A stretch of 64,000 nucleotides of DNA from Candidatus Parachristensenella avicola. Its GTDB lineage: Bacteria; Bacillota; Clostridia; Christensenellales; UMGS416. The notes under the pieces were generated by a model. It was not told the origin of the DNA and ran no database searches. It saw only the letters and a list, made by a program, of their open reading frames with translations. Location: NCBI GenBank assembly GCA_904420205.1, contig CAJFUN010000019.1, positions 30,687 through 94,686 on the forward strand, read 5' to 3'. This document shows positions 1-7,647 of this stretch, piece by piece. The position numbers were made by a program, and so were the translations under genes. The number at the start of each line of letters is the position of its first letter. Position 1 is the stretch's first letter.

Positions 1-42
1 CGCCCCATGGTTGAGGGAAAAGGCGATAGGGCGGCAATCTCC

Positions 43-71
43 TTGACAAGGCCGGGGGTTTCGACCATAAT
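43..71 (+). promoter_or_regulatory. Sigma-A type promoter for the DUF512-der-plsY operon
   Basis: TTGACA at 43-48 and CATAAT at 66-71 are separated by exactly 17 bases, 11 of 12 matches to consensus. The predicted start of transcription is near base 78, which leaves a short leader carrying AAAAGGGG before the ATG at 114. Confidence 0.75.
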
Positions 72-113
72 AGAATAGCGGTTATAGACGAACGCGCAGA
101 AAAGGGGTGTTTC

Positions 114-1430
114 ATGAAATCCATTGGCATTCAGGTGGAGGCAGGCGGCCCCGCCTGGAAAGCGGGCTTACGGAGTGGAATGCGCCTTTTGACCATGAAT
201 GGTGAACCGGTGCTGGATTTTATTGATTATGAGCATTTTTCCGCCCAGCGCCGGATTCGCTGCCGGATTGAGGGCGATGAGCGGGAATACCTGATCCGCA
301 AGCAGCCGTACGAGCCCCTGGGCATGGAGCTGGAGGCGGAACTATATCCGCCGGAGCGGCGATGCGCCAACCGGTGCATTTTTTGCTTTGAGGATCAGCT
401 GCCGCCCGGTGTGCGCGACTCGCTGCACGCCAAGGATGACGACTGGCGATACAGCCTGCTCTTTGGCAATTATGTCACGCTGACCAACATGAAGGAGGCG
501 GATTTCGCCCGGCTGATCGCCCGGCGGGTCAGCCCGATCTATGTATCCGTCCATGCTACCGATCCGGCGGTTCGGGTGGATATGATGGCGAATCCCCGGG
601 CGGGTGATATTATGGCGCAGCTGACCCGGCTGAAAGAGGGCGGCATCGCCTTCCATGCCCAGGTGGTGCTGTGCCCAGGCATAAACGACGGCGACGTGCT
701 GGAGCGCACGATCCATGACCTTTGGAGCTTATATCCAGCGGCTCAGTCGGTGGCGGTCGTGCCGCTGGGCATGACGCGCTTTCGCCACGGCCTGCGCCAG
801 CTGACGCCGGTGGACGCTGATTGTGCCTGCCGGGTAATCCGCCAGGTGGAGGCTTTCTCCCGCTGGACGCGTCAAGTCCATGGGATCGATTTTGCCTATG
901 CTTCCGACGAGATGTACCAGATCGCCCATATGGCTTGGCCGCGGTATGATTCGGGCGGACATCAGCCGCAGATTGCCAACGGCGTGGGCCTTTTTCACGA
1001 CTTGCTGGCGGACTTTGACGCGGCGCTGGAGGCCGCGCCCACAGCGCTGGAGGCCCCTAGGCAGATCACGCTGGCTACCGGATTTTCGGCCTATGAGACG
1101 CTGACGGAGATGATGACGCGCCTCAGCGCCCACACCCAGGGCTTTTCCGCCCAGGTCATACGGATACGCAACGACTTCTTTGGCGATACCATCACCGTGG
1201 CAGGGCTGCTGACCGGCGGCGATCTGGCACGGCAGCTGGCGAACGTCCCCCTGGGCGACGCGCTGCTGATCCCAGGCAGCAGCATGAAGGATGGCGACAC
1301 GCTTTTTTTAGATGACACGACCTTAGAGCAGCTGGCCCGGCGGCTGGATACCACGGTGATCCCGGTGCCGGACGACGGCTACCGGCTGGTGGAGCTGGCT
1401 CTAGGGATAAAGGAGGAAGCATGGGAATAA
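114..1430 (+). CDS. DUF512 family radical SAM-like protein with N-terminal PDZ
   Basis: 438 aa. Residues 1-60 look like a PDZ domain (the stretch AGLRSGMRLLTMNG is typical). A Cys cluster follows at C84, C88 and C91, a CX3CX2C pattern that in radical SAM enzymes binds a 4Fe-4S cluster; here it sits in the context CANRCIFCFEDQLP, which is the signature of DUF512 proteins. The biochemical function of the family is not established. The ATG at 114 follows AAAAGGGG at good spacing. The 3' end overlaps the start of der by 10 bases, so the two are translationally linked; the DUF512-der-plsY order is one commonly seen in Clostridia (from memory). No truncation is visible. Confidence 0.9.
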   Translation: MKSIGIQVEAGGPAWKAGLRSGMRLLTMNGEPVLDFIDYEHFSAQRRIRCRIEGDEREYLIRKQPYEPLGMELEAELYPPERRCANRCIFCFEDQLPPGVRDSLHAKDDDWRYSLLFGNYVTLTNMKEADFARLIARRVSPIYVSVHATDPAVRVDMMANPRAGDIMAQLTRLKEGGIAFHAQVVLCPGINDGDVLERTIHDLWSLYPAAQSVAVVPLGMTRFRHGLRQLTPVDADCACRVIRQVEAFSRWTRQVHGIDFAYASDEMYQIAHMAWPRYDSGGHQPQIANGVGLFHDLLADFDAALEAAPTALEAPRQITLATGFSAYETLTEMMTRLSAHTQGFSAQVIRIRNDFFGDTITVAGLLTGGDLARQLANVPLGDALLIPGSSMKDGDTLFLDDTTLEQLARRLDTTVIPVPDDGYRLVELALGIKEEAWE

Positions 1431-2761
1431 AACCCATCGTGGCCATCGTAGGCCGGCCCAATGTGGGCAAATCCACGCTGTTTAACCGCCTGGTGGGCAA
1501 GCGCATTTCGATCGTGGAAGATACGCCCGGCGTGACCCGCGACCGCATCTATGCCGATGTGCGCTGGCTGGATTATGCCTTTACGCTGATCGATACGGGC
1601 GGACTAGAGCTTTTCAGCGAAGATTCGCTCTATTCCCACATGCGCCAGCAGGCGCAGCTGGCCGCTGAATCGGCCGACGTGATCCTTTTCCTGCTGGATG
1701 GGCAGCAAGGCCTTACCGCGGAGGATTACGATGTGGCCGACTACCTGCGCCGCTGTAAAAAGCCGCTGGTGCTGGGCGTTAACAAGGTGGATAACAGCCG
1801 CATGGAGGAGCAGGTTAAATACGACTACTATTGCCTGGGCCTGGGCGAGCCCCATACCATATCCGCCGTGCAGGGATTGGGCCTAGGCGATATGTTGGAT
1901 GAACTTGTCTCCCATTTCCCCCAGAAAGACGCGCCGGAGCAGAAGGATGAAGAAGCGATCCAGATCGCCGTAGTGGGCAAGCCCAACGCGGGAAAATCTT
2001 CTCTGGTGAACGCCATCCTGCGGGAAGACCGGGTAATCGTATCCAACATCCCCGGCACCACGCGGGACGCTATCGATACGCCCTTTGAGCAGGGCGGGCG
2101 GCGGTATAACCTGATCGATACCGCCGGCATGCGCAAGAAGGGAAAGATCGAGCTGGATACGCTGGAGCGCTATTCGGTCATCCGGTCCTTGGCGGCGGTG
2201 CGCCGGGCCGACGTATGCCTCCTGATGATCGACGGCGACCAAGGCGTAACCGAGCAGGACGCCAAAATCGCCGGCTTTATCGACGCCGAGGGCAAGCCGG
2301 CGATCGTGCTTGTGAACAAATGGGATTTAGTCGAAAAGGACGATAAGACCACCGAACGCTTTACCCAGCGCATTTATGAGACGCTTTCTTTCATGACCTA
2401 TGCTCCGGTGGTATTCGTTTCCTGCAAGACGGGCCAGCGGCTGAACCGGGTGCTGCCTCTGGTAGAGGAGGTATACGCCAAATCGCGCTTCCGCACCACC
2501 ACCGGCGTGCTGAACGACGTGATCAACGACGCGGTGGCGGCCATGTCGCCGCCCTCGGACAAGGGGCGGCCGGTCAAAATTTACTATGCCACCCAGGCCA
2601 AGGAGGTACCGCCTACCTTTGTGCTGTTCATGAACTATCCGGATGGCATGCATTACAGCTACCGGCGCTATCTGGAGAACCACTTGCGCAAAACCTTTGA
2701 CCTGAAGGGGACGCCGATCCGCCTGATCCTGCGGGGCAGAGATGAGGAGGATCCGGCATGA
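1421..2761 (+). CDS. der: Ribosome biogenesis GTPase Der (EngA)
   Basis: 446 aa, normal length for Der. Two GTPase domains lie in tandem: the first P-loop is GRPNVGKST near residues 10-18, the second GKPNAGKSS near 187-195. Matching DTAG/DTGG switch motifs and NKVD/NKWD specificity motifs are present in each half, followed by the C-terminal KH-like domain (roughly 360-446). Der helps assemble the 50S ribosomal subunit in the cytoplasm and is essential in most bacteria. The ATG lies inside the end of the DUF512 gene and the stop overlaps plsY by four bases (ATGA), so three genes are translated as a coupled unit. Confidence 0.97.
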   Translation: MGIKPIVAIVGRPNVGKSTLFNRLVGKRISIVEDTPGVTRDRIYADVRWLDYAFTLIDTGGLELFSEDSLYSHMRQQAQLAAESADVILFLLDGQQGLTAEDYDVADYLRRCKKPLVLGVNKVDNSRMEEQVKYDYYCLGLGEPHTISAVQGLGLGDMLDELVSHFPQKDAPEQKDEEAIQIAVVGKPNAGKSSLVNAILREDRVIVSNIPGTTRDAIDTPFEQGGRRYNLIDTAGMRKKGKIELDTLERYSVIRSLAAVRRADVCLLMIDGDQGVTEQDAKIAGFIDAEGKPAIVLVNKWDLVEKDDKTTERFTQRIYETLSFMTYAPVVFVSCKTGQRLNRVLPLVEEVYAKSRFRTTTGVLNDVINDAVAAMSPPSDKGRPVKIYYATQAKEVPPTFVLFMNYPDGMHYSYRRYLENHLRKTFDLKGTPIRLILRGRDEEDPA

Positions 2762-3378
2762 GCGCGCTATACTATGTCCTGCTGGTAGTGGGCGGCTATC
2801 TGCTGGGCAGCCTTTCGCCCTCCATTGTGCTCTCCCGTAAGGCATGGGGAATCGATATCCGGGATCACGGCAGCCATAATGCCGGCACCACCAATATGCT
2901 GCGGGTGATGGGCTGGCGCTACGGCGTGCTGACCTTTGTCTTTGACTTGCTCAAAGGCGTCCTGCCGGCGCTGATCGGCCTATGGACAGGGCTGCCCTAT
3001 GGCGCTTATGCCGCCGGCGCGGCAGCCGTGCTGGGCCATGGGTATCCAATTTTCGCCCGGTTCAAGGGCGGTAAGTGCGTCACCACGGCTACCGGCATGC
3101 TGCTGGTGATTCAGCCGGCCTTTGTGGGCATCGCCATGGTCATCGGCATTGCGCTGTGCTTTATTACTCGTATCGTGTCGGTCAGCGTGCTTTCCACCTA
3201 TCTTGTGGCCACAGTGCTAGCCTTCCTGCTGCCGGGGATCCCCAAGCCCTTTGCCTTTCTGGTGCTGGGCGTGACCATCCTGCTTTTTATCCGGCATAAA
3301 GAGAATATCCGGCGCATCCTGCGGGGCGAGGAAAAGCGCCTCGTGGTCGGCAAGGGGAAGAAGGAACACCTCAAATAA
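2758..3378 (+). CDS. plsY: Glycerol-3-phosphate acyltransferase PlsY
   Basis: 206 aa integral membrane protein. PlsY transfers an acyl chain from acyl-phosphate (made by PlsX) to glycerol-3-phosphate, the first membrane-bound step of phospholipid synthesis. The conserved loops are visible: GSLSPSIVLSR near the N terminus, HGSHNAGTTN near residue 37-46, and FKGGKCVTT near residue 101-109. Five hydrophobic segments can be counted. The start overlaps the der stop as ATGA. A strong hairpin follows directly, so this gene closes the operon. Confidence 0.96.
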   Translation: MSALYYVLLVVGGYLLGSLSPSIVLSRKAWGIDIRDHGSHNAGTTNMLRVMGWRYGVLTFVFDLLKGVLPALIGLWTGLPYGAYAAGAAAVLGHGYPIFARFKGGKCVTTATGMLLVIQPAFVGIAMVIGIALCFITRIVSVSVLSTYLVATVLAFLLPGIPKPFAFLVLGVTILLFIRHKENIRRILRGEEKRLVVGKGKKEHLK

Positions 3379-3387
3379 CCGGAAGAT

Positions 3388-3427
3388 AAAAACCGCGGCT
3401 GTGCAATTATGCACAGCCGCGGTTTTT
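3388..3427. terminator. Bidirectional rho-independent terminator
   Basis: A perfect 17-bp stem (3388-3404 with 3411-3427) with a six-base loop, A-run on the left and T-run on the right. It ends the plsY operon on the plus strand and can also stop transcripts of the toxin-antitoxin genes coming from the other side. Confidence 0.9.
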
Positions 3428-3528
3428 GTATGGTGCTTCGGGAAAGCATGCAGCCTCAGGGCGATAGGTGATGGGTAATCTTGCGCTGCTGAGCATCGCA
3501 TTTTGTTGCGGCAGCTGCTTATCTCTGT

Positions 3529-3849
3529 TTATGGATGAAACAACCAGCGATAGTCCTGTCTGCAGTCCACAACATAGTCGGCATACACCTCATCATCTTT
3601 TATCTGGAAAATAATCATATATCGTTTCTCAAATACGATAAATCGATAGGCGTGCCGCGGAATGTAGTCACCGGCAAGCCACGCGCATCTCTGCGGCATG
3701 TACGCTAATGATTGCGCAGCCTCCTCAAAAGATGCGACGAGTTGATCAGCCGCTTCCAAGCTAACCTGGGCTAAAAAGGAAGCGTGGGAGATAAGCAGCT
3801 GCGCCGCGCGCTCAGATACTACGACGCGATAGCTTTTATCACTTGCCAC
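3529..3849 (-). CDS. RelE/ParE-family toxin of a toxin-antitoxin pair
   Basis: About 106 aa. The start is taken as GTG at 3849 because a GGAGG lies nine bases upstream (3859-3863); a longer TTG start at 3867 has no such site. The product (SYRVVVSERAAQLL..., later YMIIFQIKDDEVYADYVVD and a final RQDYRWLF) has the fold pattern of the RelE/ParE superfamily, small ribosome-dependent mRNA nucleases or gyrase poisons. It follows, and overlaps by 11 bases, the antitoxin gene, the usual order for Phd/YefM systems. Which target it hits cannot be told from the sequence. Confidence 0.8.
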   Translation of the reverse strand: MASDKSYRVVVSERAAQLLISHASFLAQVSLEAADQLVASFEEAAQSLAYMPQRCAWLAGDYIPRHAYRFIVFEKRYMIIFQIKDDEVYADYVVDCRQDYRWLFHP

Positions 3850-4120
3850 GATCTGCGGCCTCCGCAATTGCCCGGCGCATCATGGACGCAACTTCACTGA
3901 CGGCATATCCTTTGCTTCCATGCAAACGATCTTCCTCGACGGAAAGCAGCTCTTCGCGCAGTTTAAGCATCTTTTCTCTTCGGTTATAGGTTTCGATGTC
4001 CATAACGACCATGTCGCCTTCGCCATTTTTGGTAAGGAAAACAGGTTCCTCTGTCTGCCGGCACAGTTCAGCAATCTCGTTGTAGTTTTGACGGATTGCC
4101 GCCGATGGACGAATCAGCAT
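3839..4120 (-). CDS. Phd/YefM-family antitoxin
   Basis: 93 aa from the ATG at 4120, which is preceded by GGAGG (4129-4133) at eight bases; a TTG at 4126 is too close to that site. The N-terminal half (MLIRPSAAIRQNYNEIAELC, then EPVFLTKNGEGDMVVMDIETY) is the classic Phd/YefM DNA-binding fold. The C-terminal part (REKMLKLREELLSVEEDRL...) is the helical toxin-wrapping tail. It likely neutralises the downstream toxin and represses the shared promoter. Confidence 0.87.
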   Translation of the reverse strand: MLIRPSAAIRQNYNEIAELCRQTEEPVFLTKNGEGDMVVMDIETYNRREKMLKLREELLSVEEDRLHGSKGYAVSEVASMMRRAIAEAADRGK

Positions 4121-4156
4121 GAACAACGCCTCCGTTCATAGCATTATCATACCCAT

Positions 4157-4185
4157 ATTATATCCATATCATGCAATCATGTCAA
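4157..4185 (-). promoter_or_regulatory. Perfect consensus promoter of the toxin-antitoxin operon
   Basis: Reading the minus strand, TTGACA (4185-4180), 17 bases, TATAAT (4162-4157): 12 of 12 consensus matches with ideal spacing. The spacer holds a direct repeat of CATGAT. Such a strong promoter fits an autorepressed toxin-antitoxin operon. Confidence 0.85.
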
Positions 4186-4250
4186 GGCACCGCTTTTTGT
4201 GTAATTCCTTGATAGAAAGGGCGCACTGTTTCATCCGGCGAAGAAGGATG

Positions 4251-4610
4251 CTATTTTTGCGATAGCCGATACAGCGTTTTCACCAGATCCTTAATCGATT
4301 CTTGCGCTTCTGGCGGTAAACGCTGCAACTGAACGATGAACCCGCCGTCGGCAAAATGGTTCTTTTTGCCACCGGATAAGAACATTTTGCCTTCCCCGGC
4401 GCGCAGCCAAGCTGGATTGACGTTGAATCTAATCTGGAAATAATCGACGAAATCTTGAGGGATTTTTGCATCCGTATTCGTTGAAGTGCGATAAAGCAGA
4501 TTGGAAATATATCCTCTCTGCTTCCCCATACTCAGGCTGATTTGAGAATTGGATAGTCCAAACCCGTTCAGCTCAGCCAGTAGGGCTAATAGTCGTTGAT
4601 ACGCTCGCAC
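4251..4610 (-). CDS. Small helix-turn-helix regulator (paralogue A)
   Basis: 119 aa with a GTG start at 4610, preceded by AGAGG at suitable distance. An N-terminal HTH (LSNSQISLSMGKQRGYISNL) is followed by a segment FNVNPAWLRAGEGKMFLSGG that resembles phage CI/XRE-type repressors. It is clearly related to the gene at 6184-6537, which shares the spacing and the NVNPxWL..G.G.MF..GGK core. It is divergent from the DUF4367-like gene, with the shared promoter region between them, so it may control that gene. No target is proven. Confidence 0.75.
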   Translation of the reverse strand: MRAYQRLLALLAELNGFGLSNSQISLSMGKQRGYISNLLYRTSTNTDAKIPQDFVDYFQIRFNVNPAWLRAGEGKMFLSGGKKNHFADGGFIVQLQRLPPEAQESIKDLVKTLYRLSQK

Positions 4611-4665
4611 TTGGTTATCCTCTTCCTTTATAACATCATATTTACCATATCACCAAGGCCCCGAC

Positions 4666-4695
4666 TTGACAACGCAGAAAATAGGATACTATAAT
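4666..4695 (+). promoter_or_regulatory. Promoter of the DUF4367-like/secreted protein pair
   Basis: TTGACA at 4666-4671 and TATAAT at 4690-4695, separated by 18 bases: both hexamers are perfect. It lies between the divergent HTH gene and the ATG at 4773, leaving an untranslated leader of about 70 bases. Confidence 0.75.
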
Positions 4696-4772
4696 CAAGT
4701 GAATGCAAAAGCAACTCATAAGGCAATAAATAGATCAACACGGCGTTTGCCCACAACAAAGAGAGGATATTC

Positions 4773-5672
4773 ATGTTCAGAAATAAGGGTGAAATAGATG
4801 AGCATAATACGGCGCGCCTGAGATTCAAATATGATGCGCTATCGGAGAAAGATAAAATATCAGTTGCATCGCTGGTTAATCTTGCCTTGGAATGTGAACA
4901 GTTGCTTCAGGATGTAAATAACTGTGCCCCTGAATGGACGATTAAAGAAATTGATGAACGCATTAAGCTTGAAGAAGAACTCGTTCAACTAGAGCTAGTT
5001 ACGATAAAAGTAGTTCGTGATATTCTCAATGAACACAAGCCAGCGGAACAGGCGACGCTTTTCCCACAACTGCTATCGTTTCTTCCCTCATCATTCAGAG
5101 ATAGATCCACAACTCAAAAAAACACCAATTCTAGTTATCCTAGAAAGATACGAATCCCACGTTTTGTAAAATTGGCCATGGCCTTTTGCGCAATTTTGAT
5201 AAGTGTCTCAAGCATCGGAATGATTACCTTGGCTAAACCAGTGCGGCAGGCGGTCGTTTCGCTTTTTCATTCACCGGAGGCAAACATTACGGTTAGTGAA
5301 ATCCCATTCAACTTAGTAGGTCGATATGTGCCCGATATGCAAGGCTACTCTATCCTGGATGTAGAGGATTCCACTACCGGAGTATTGCATGTCACCTACT
5401 TCGATGAAATTGAGGGAGTCAAAATTGATTACTGGATGCATACAGAGCCAGAAGTTATAAAGTCAGATAACGAAAATGCCTCCATTTCACAGATTGAGAT
5501 TTTCGGGAAAAATGCGACTGTATTGACCTGGACGGATGGAACAACCGAGATACAGGGAATTTATAATGATGGGATCGATGATATTGGCGCCTTTCGTCTT
5601 CGCGGAGTTGTGGCAGTGGATACAATGATTGAACTTGCAGCTAGCATACATTTGGAGAAAGGGAGAACGTAA
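4773..5672 (+). CDS. Single-pass membrane protein with DUF4367-like outer domain
   Basis: 299 aa. Residues 1-95 are charged and helical, 131-154 form one membrane segment (FVKLAMAFCAILISVSSIGM), and the outer domain of about 140 residues resembles DUF4367, with ...EIFGKNATVLTWTDGTTEIQ typical of it. DUF4367 proteins are often encoded beside ECF sigma factors and sense the envelope, but no sigma factor gene is found here and the N terminus lacks the Cys/His motif of a zinc anti-sigma domain. The RBS GAGAGG lies before the ATG. It is followed after three bases by a secreted protein gene. Base composition is more AT-rich than the core genes nearby. Confidence 0.7.
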   Translation: MFRNKGEIDEHNTARLRFKYDALSEKDKISVASLVNLALECEQLLQDVNNCAPEWTIKEIDERIKLEEELVQLELVTIKVVRDILNEHKPAEQATLFPQLLSFLPSSFRDRSTTQKNTNSSYPRKIRIPRFVKLAMAFCAILISVSSIGMITLAKPVRQAVVSLFHSPEANITVSEIPFNLVGRYVPDMQGYSILDVEDSTTGVLHVTYFDEIEGVKIDYWMHTEPEVIKSDNENASISQIEIFGKNATVLTWTDGTTEIQGIYNDGIDDIGAFRLRGVVAVDTMIELAASIHLEKGRT

Positions 5673-5675
5673 AAT

Positions 5676-6170
5676 ATGTTGTGCCGAAGCCGCCTTCTAC
5701 TTATGATTGTGTTTGTTTTGTTAACAGAGATAACAGGAACCGCCGGCGCTGCTCGGGCGGCGAATGATACGGGGAAAGATGAATCGGTTACCATAGCGGC
5801 ACCAAGCGAATACTACGAAACATCGAAAGAAACAGGCATTACGCCTAAATATAGCAAGATTGCTACACTATCTGGTAGCTGTAGCAATCATGAAGGCGGC
5901 ATATTAAGTTTATCGGCATCGCTATACACGCAGGGCGGAACAACGACTTCTGTGAGACTTGTAACTGCACTACAAGTAAGCACAGGCTCCGGTTGGTCTA
6001 CTGTTGAAAGTTGGGTTAGCACAGGAAGCACGCAGGCGACATGGATTACCTCATATCCTGGCAAAATTGGCGAGATTTACAGATTGCGCGTATATGGTGT
6101 GGCATACAATGACAACGACTCTGAGTCGGATATTCTTTATACCAAATCTGTGCTCTGCAAGCGCACTTAA
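5676..6170 (+). CDS. Small secreted protein of unknown function
   Basis: 164 aa. Residues 1-28 form a signal peptide (positive N end, hydrophobic core, AARA cleavage site). The mature part is rich in Ser, Thr and Gly with beta-strand character (KIATLSGSCSNHEGGILSLS and on), and has two cysteines. It starts three bases after the stop of the membrane protein gene, so the two form one transcript. I do not recognise the family with confidence. A role as a partner or ligand of the membrane protein's outer domain is a guess from position only. Confidence 0.65.
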   Translation: MLCRSRLLLMIVFVLLTEITGTAGAARAANDTGKDESVTIAAPSEYYETSKETGITPKYSKIATLSGSCSNHEGGILSLSASLYTQGGTTTSVRLVTALQVSTGSGWSTVESWVSTGSTQATWITSYPGKIGEIYRLRVYGVAYNDNDSESDILYTKSVLCKRT

Positions 6171-6183
6171 CCATTACAATTGG

Positions 6184-6537
6184 CTAGTGTTCCTGGTGAT
6201 CCTGATCTACATGTTCATAGAGAATATTTACGATGTTCTCCACGGATTGGCGCTCTCGTTTAGGTAGGGACAACCATTTTGTGATAAAGATAGCCTGATC
6301 AATGTTATTGGTTTTTCCTCCATCAAGAAACATCGAACCAACACCCGTCTGTAACCACTCTGGGTTTACGTTAAAGCGGGCTGTCAAATATTCGATTGCA
6401 TCCTGCGATAGCGTCCGATTGCTTGACATAACATTACCAATATAGCTTTGATGCTTGCCCATATCTCTGCTAAGGCGCCGGTAGGATATACCGTACTCAT
6501 CAAGCTCAGCAAACAGTAACAGCAACCGTTCCTTCAT
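6184..6537 (-). CDS. Small helix-turn-helix regulator (paralogue B)
   Basis: 117 aa. The HTH lies near residues 16-36 (ISYRRLSRDMGKHQSYIGNV), followed by FNVNPEWLQTGVGSMFLDGG, the same core as in the gene at 4251-4610. The ATG at 6537 follows AAAGGATAGG. Its 3' end converges on the secreted protein gene with only 13 bases between them. The two paralogues bracket the membrane/secreted pair, suggesting duplication of one regulator and perhaps a cassette. Confidence 0.75.
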   Translation of the reverse strand: MKERLLLLFAELDEYGISYRRLSRDMGKHQSYIGNVMSSNRTLSQDAIEYLTARFNVNPEWLQTGVGSMFLDGGKTNNIDQAIFITKWLSLPKRERQSVENIVNILYEHVDQDHQEH

Positions 6538-6711
6538 AGAACACCTATCCTTTCACGAATTCACTTTATCATTCCCTGTGATGGATTGGCAATACCAATT
6601 AAAATGATTTGTGAAAATAACACGATATACAACACAAAGATCAAAATACGTGTTATCGGATGGCGCAAGAATAAACTTGAACAGCGGATACGGACAAGAA
6701 AGGCTATTCAT

Positions 6712-7515
6712 ATGACCCGCATTCAGGAAATTATCCTGCACAAGGATACCGGGGAATATATCATGATTGAAGGATATCCCAAGATGCCCAATAAGTACCG
6801 CATTATGGCGAAGAACCGCTATGGCGAGCCGGTGGAACGGATTCGGGCCTACCTGTCGCTGCGCGACGCCAAGGAGCACTTAGCGAAGCTGGCCGGTAAC
6901 CTGAAAGCCTTGGACAAGCGATGGAAAAAGTCCTCCACGCGCAGCCTTCTGACGGAGACATATGGGCCGGACGGCCGGTATCACAGCCCATGCATATTTG
7001 TGGACTGGACGCATCGGGTGTACTGGTTTGTAGAGGAATTGGACACGGGCGACTACGTCATAAGATTGACGAAGCTGAACAAAAACAAGGATACCATGAT
7101 CGCCTACAGCTTCAAATCCAAGCATCTGGTGATAGAGCGGTTGGAGGATGCGATCTTACAGGAGCATTTGTTTCGATATCCCCATCGCTCGGATGACTAT
7201 GGCGCGATGCTGCGCCAGGAGAAGCTGATCGCCCGTATAGGGTATTTCCAAGTATTGCGGGACGACGCCTTCATGAAAGTGATCGGGTTAAAGGGGAAAA
7301 ATGCATTAACGGACCGGCAGATCGCAGAGGAAAGGCAGAAGATGGTAGATTACGATGTGCGGGTGAATATGCTGATGGGCTTGCATAAGATCGATCATCT
7401 CCAGGTGGCGCGCTATCTGGATGGGCTGGGTTACGACGGCCATTGCGCCCAAGCGATTCTGGATGCACTGAAAAAAACTTGGCAATCGCAGCAGGAGGAA
7501 GCCTATCCGACTTAA
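6712..7515 (+). CDS. Hypothetical protein, unrecognised family
   Basis: 267 aa from the ATG at 6712, chosen because AAGAAAGG lies eight bases upstream; a longer reading from a TTG at 6586 has no such site and an unlikely N terminus. The product has no signal peptide or membrane segment. It begins TRIQEIILHKDTGEYIMIEG, is rich in Lys, Arg and Tyr, and contains no motif I recognise. The C terminus (LQVARYLDGLGYDGHCAQAI) could be a small helical domain resembling RecX-type repeats, but this is weak. A double hairpin follows. Confidence 0.55.
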   Translation: MTRIQEIILHKDTGEYIMIEGYPKMPNKYRIMAKNRYGEPVERIRAYLSLRDAKEHLAKLAGNLKALDKRWKKSSTRSLLTETYGPDGRYHSPCIFVDWTHRVYWFVEELDTGDYVIRLTKLNKNKDTMIAYSFKSKHLVIERLEDAILQEHLFRYPHRSDDYGAMLRQEKLIARIGYFQVLRDDAFMKVIGLKGKNALTDRQIAEERQKMVDYDVRVNMLMGLHKIDHLQVARYLDGLGYDGHCAQAILDALKKTWQSQQEEAYPT

Positions 7516-7604
7516 GCGGCGAGGTTTCCGGTCGCGTCGCCGCGGGCAGGGTAGGATGCCCACCATGGGAATACGATGCCGCGTAAACTTACGCGGCATA
7601 AAGG

Positions 7605-7640
7605 AACAGGGGCTTCAGCCTTTCGCTGAAGCCCCTGTTT
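7605..7640. terminator. Bidirectional terminator between the orphan gene and spoIVA
   Basis: A 15-bp stem (7605-7619 with 7625-7639) with a five-base loop and flanking A/T bases. A second hairpin with a perfect 10-bp stem lies just upstream (7577-7586 with 7589-7598). Both genes converge here. Confidence 0.85.
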
Positions 7641-7647
7641 GTGCCGG

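Noticed and set aside
1..68. Possible minus-strand gene starting at 68
   Set aside because: Only about 22 codons lie in the window, without an RBS, and they overlap the promoter of the DUF512 operon.
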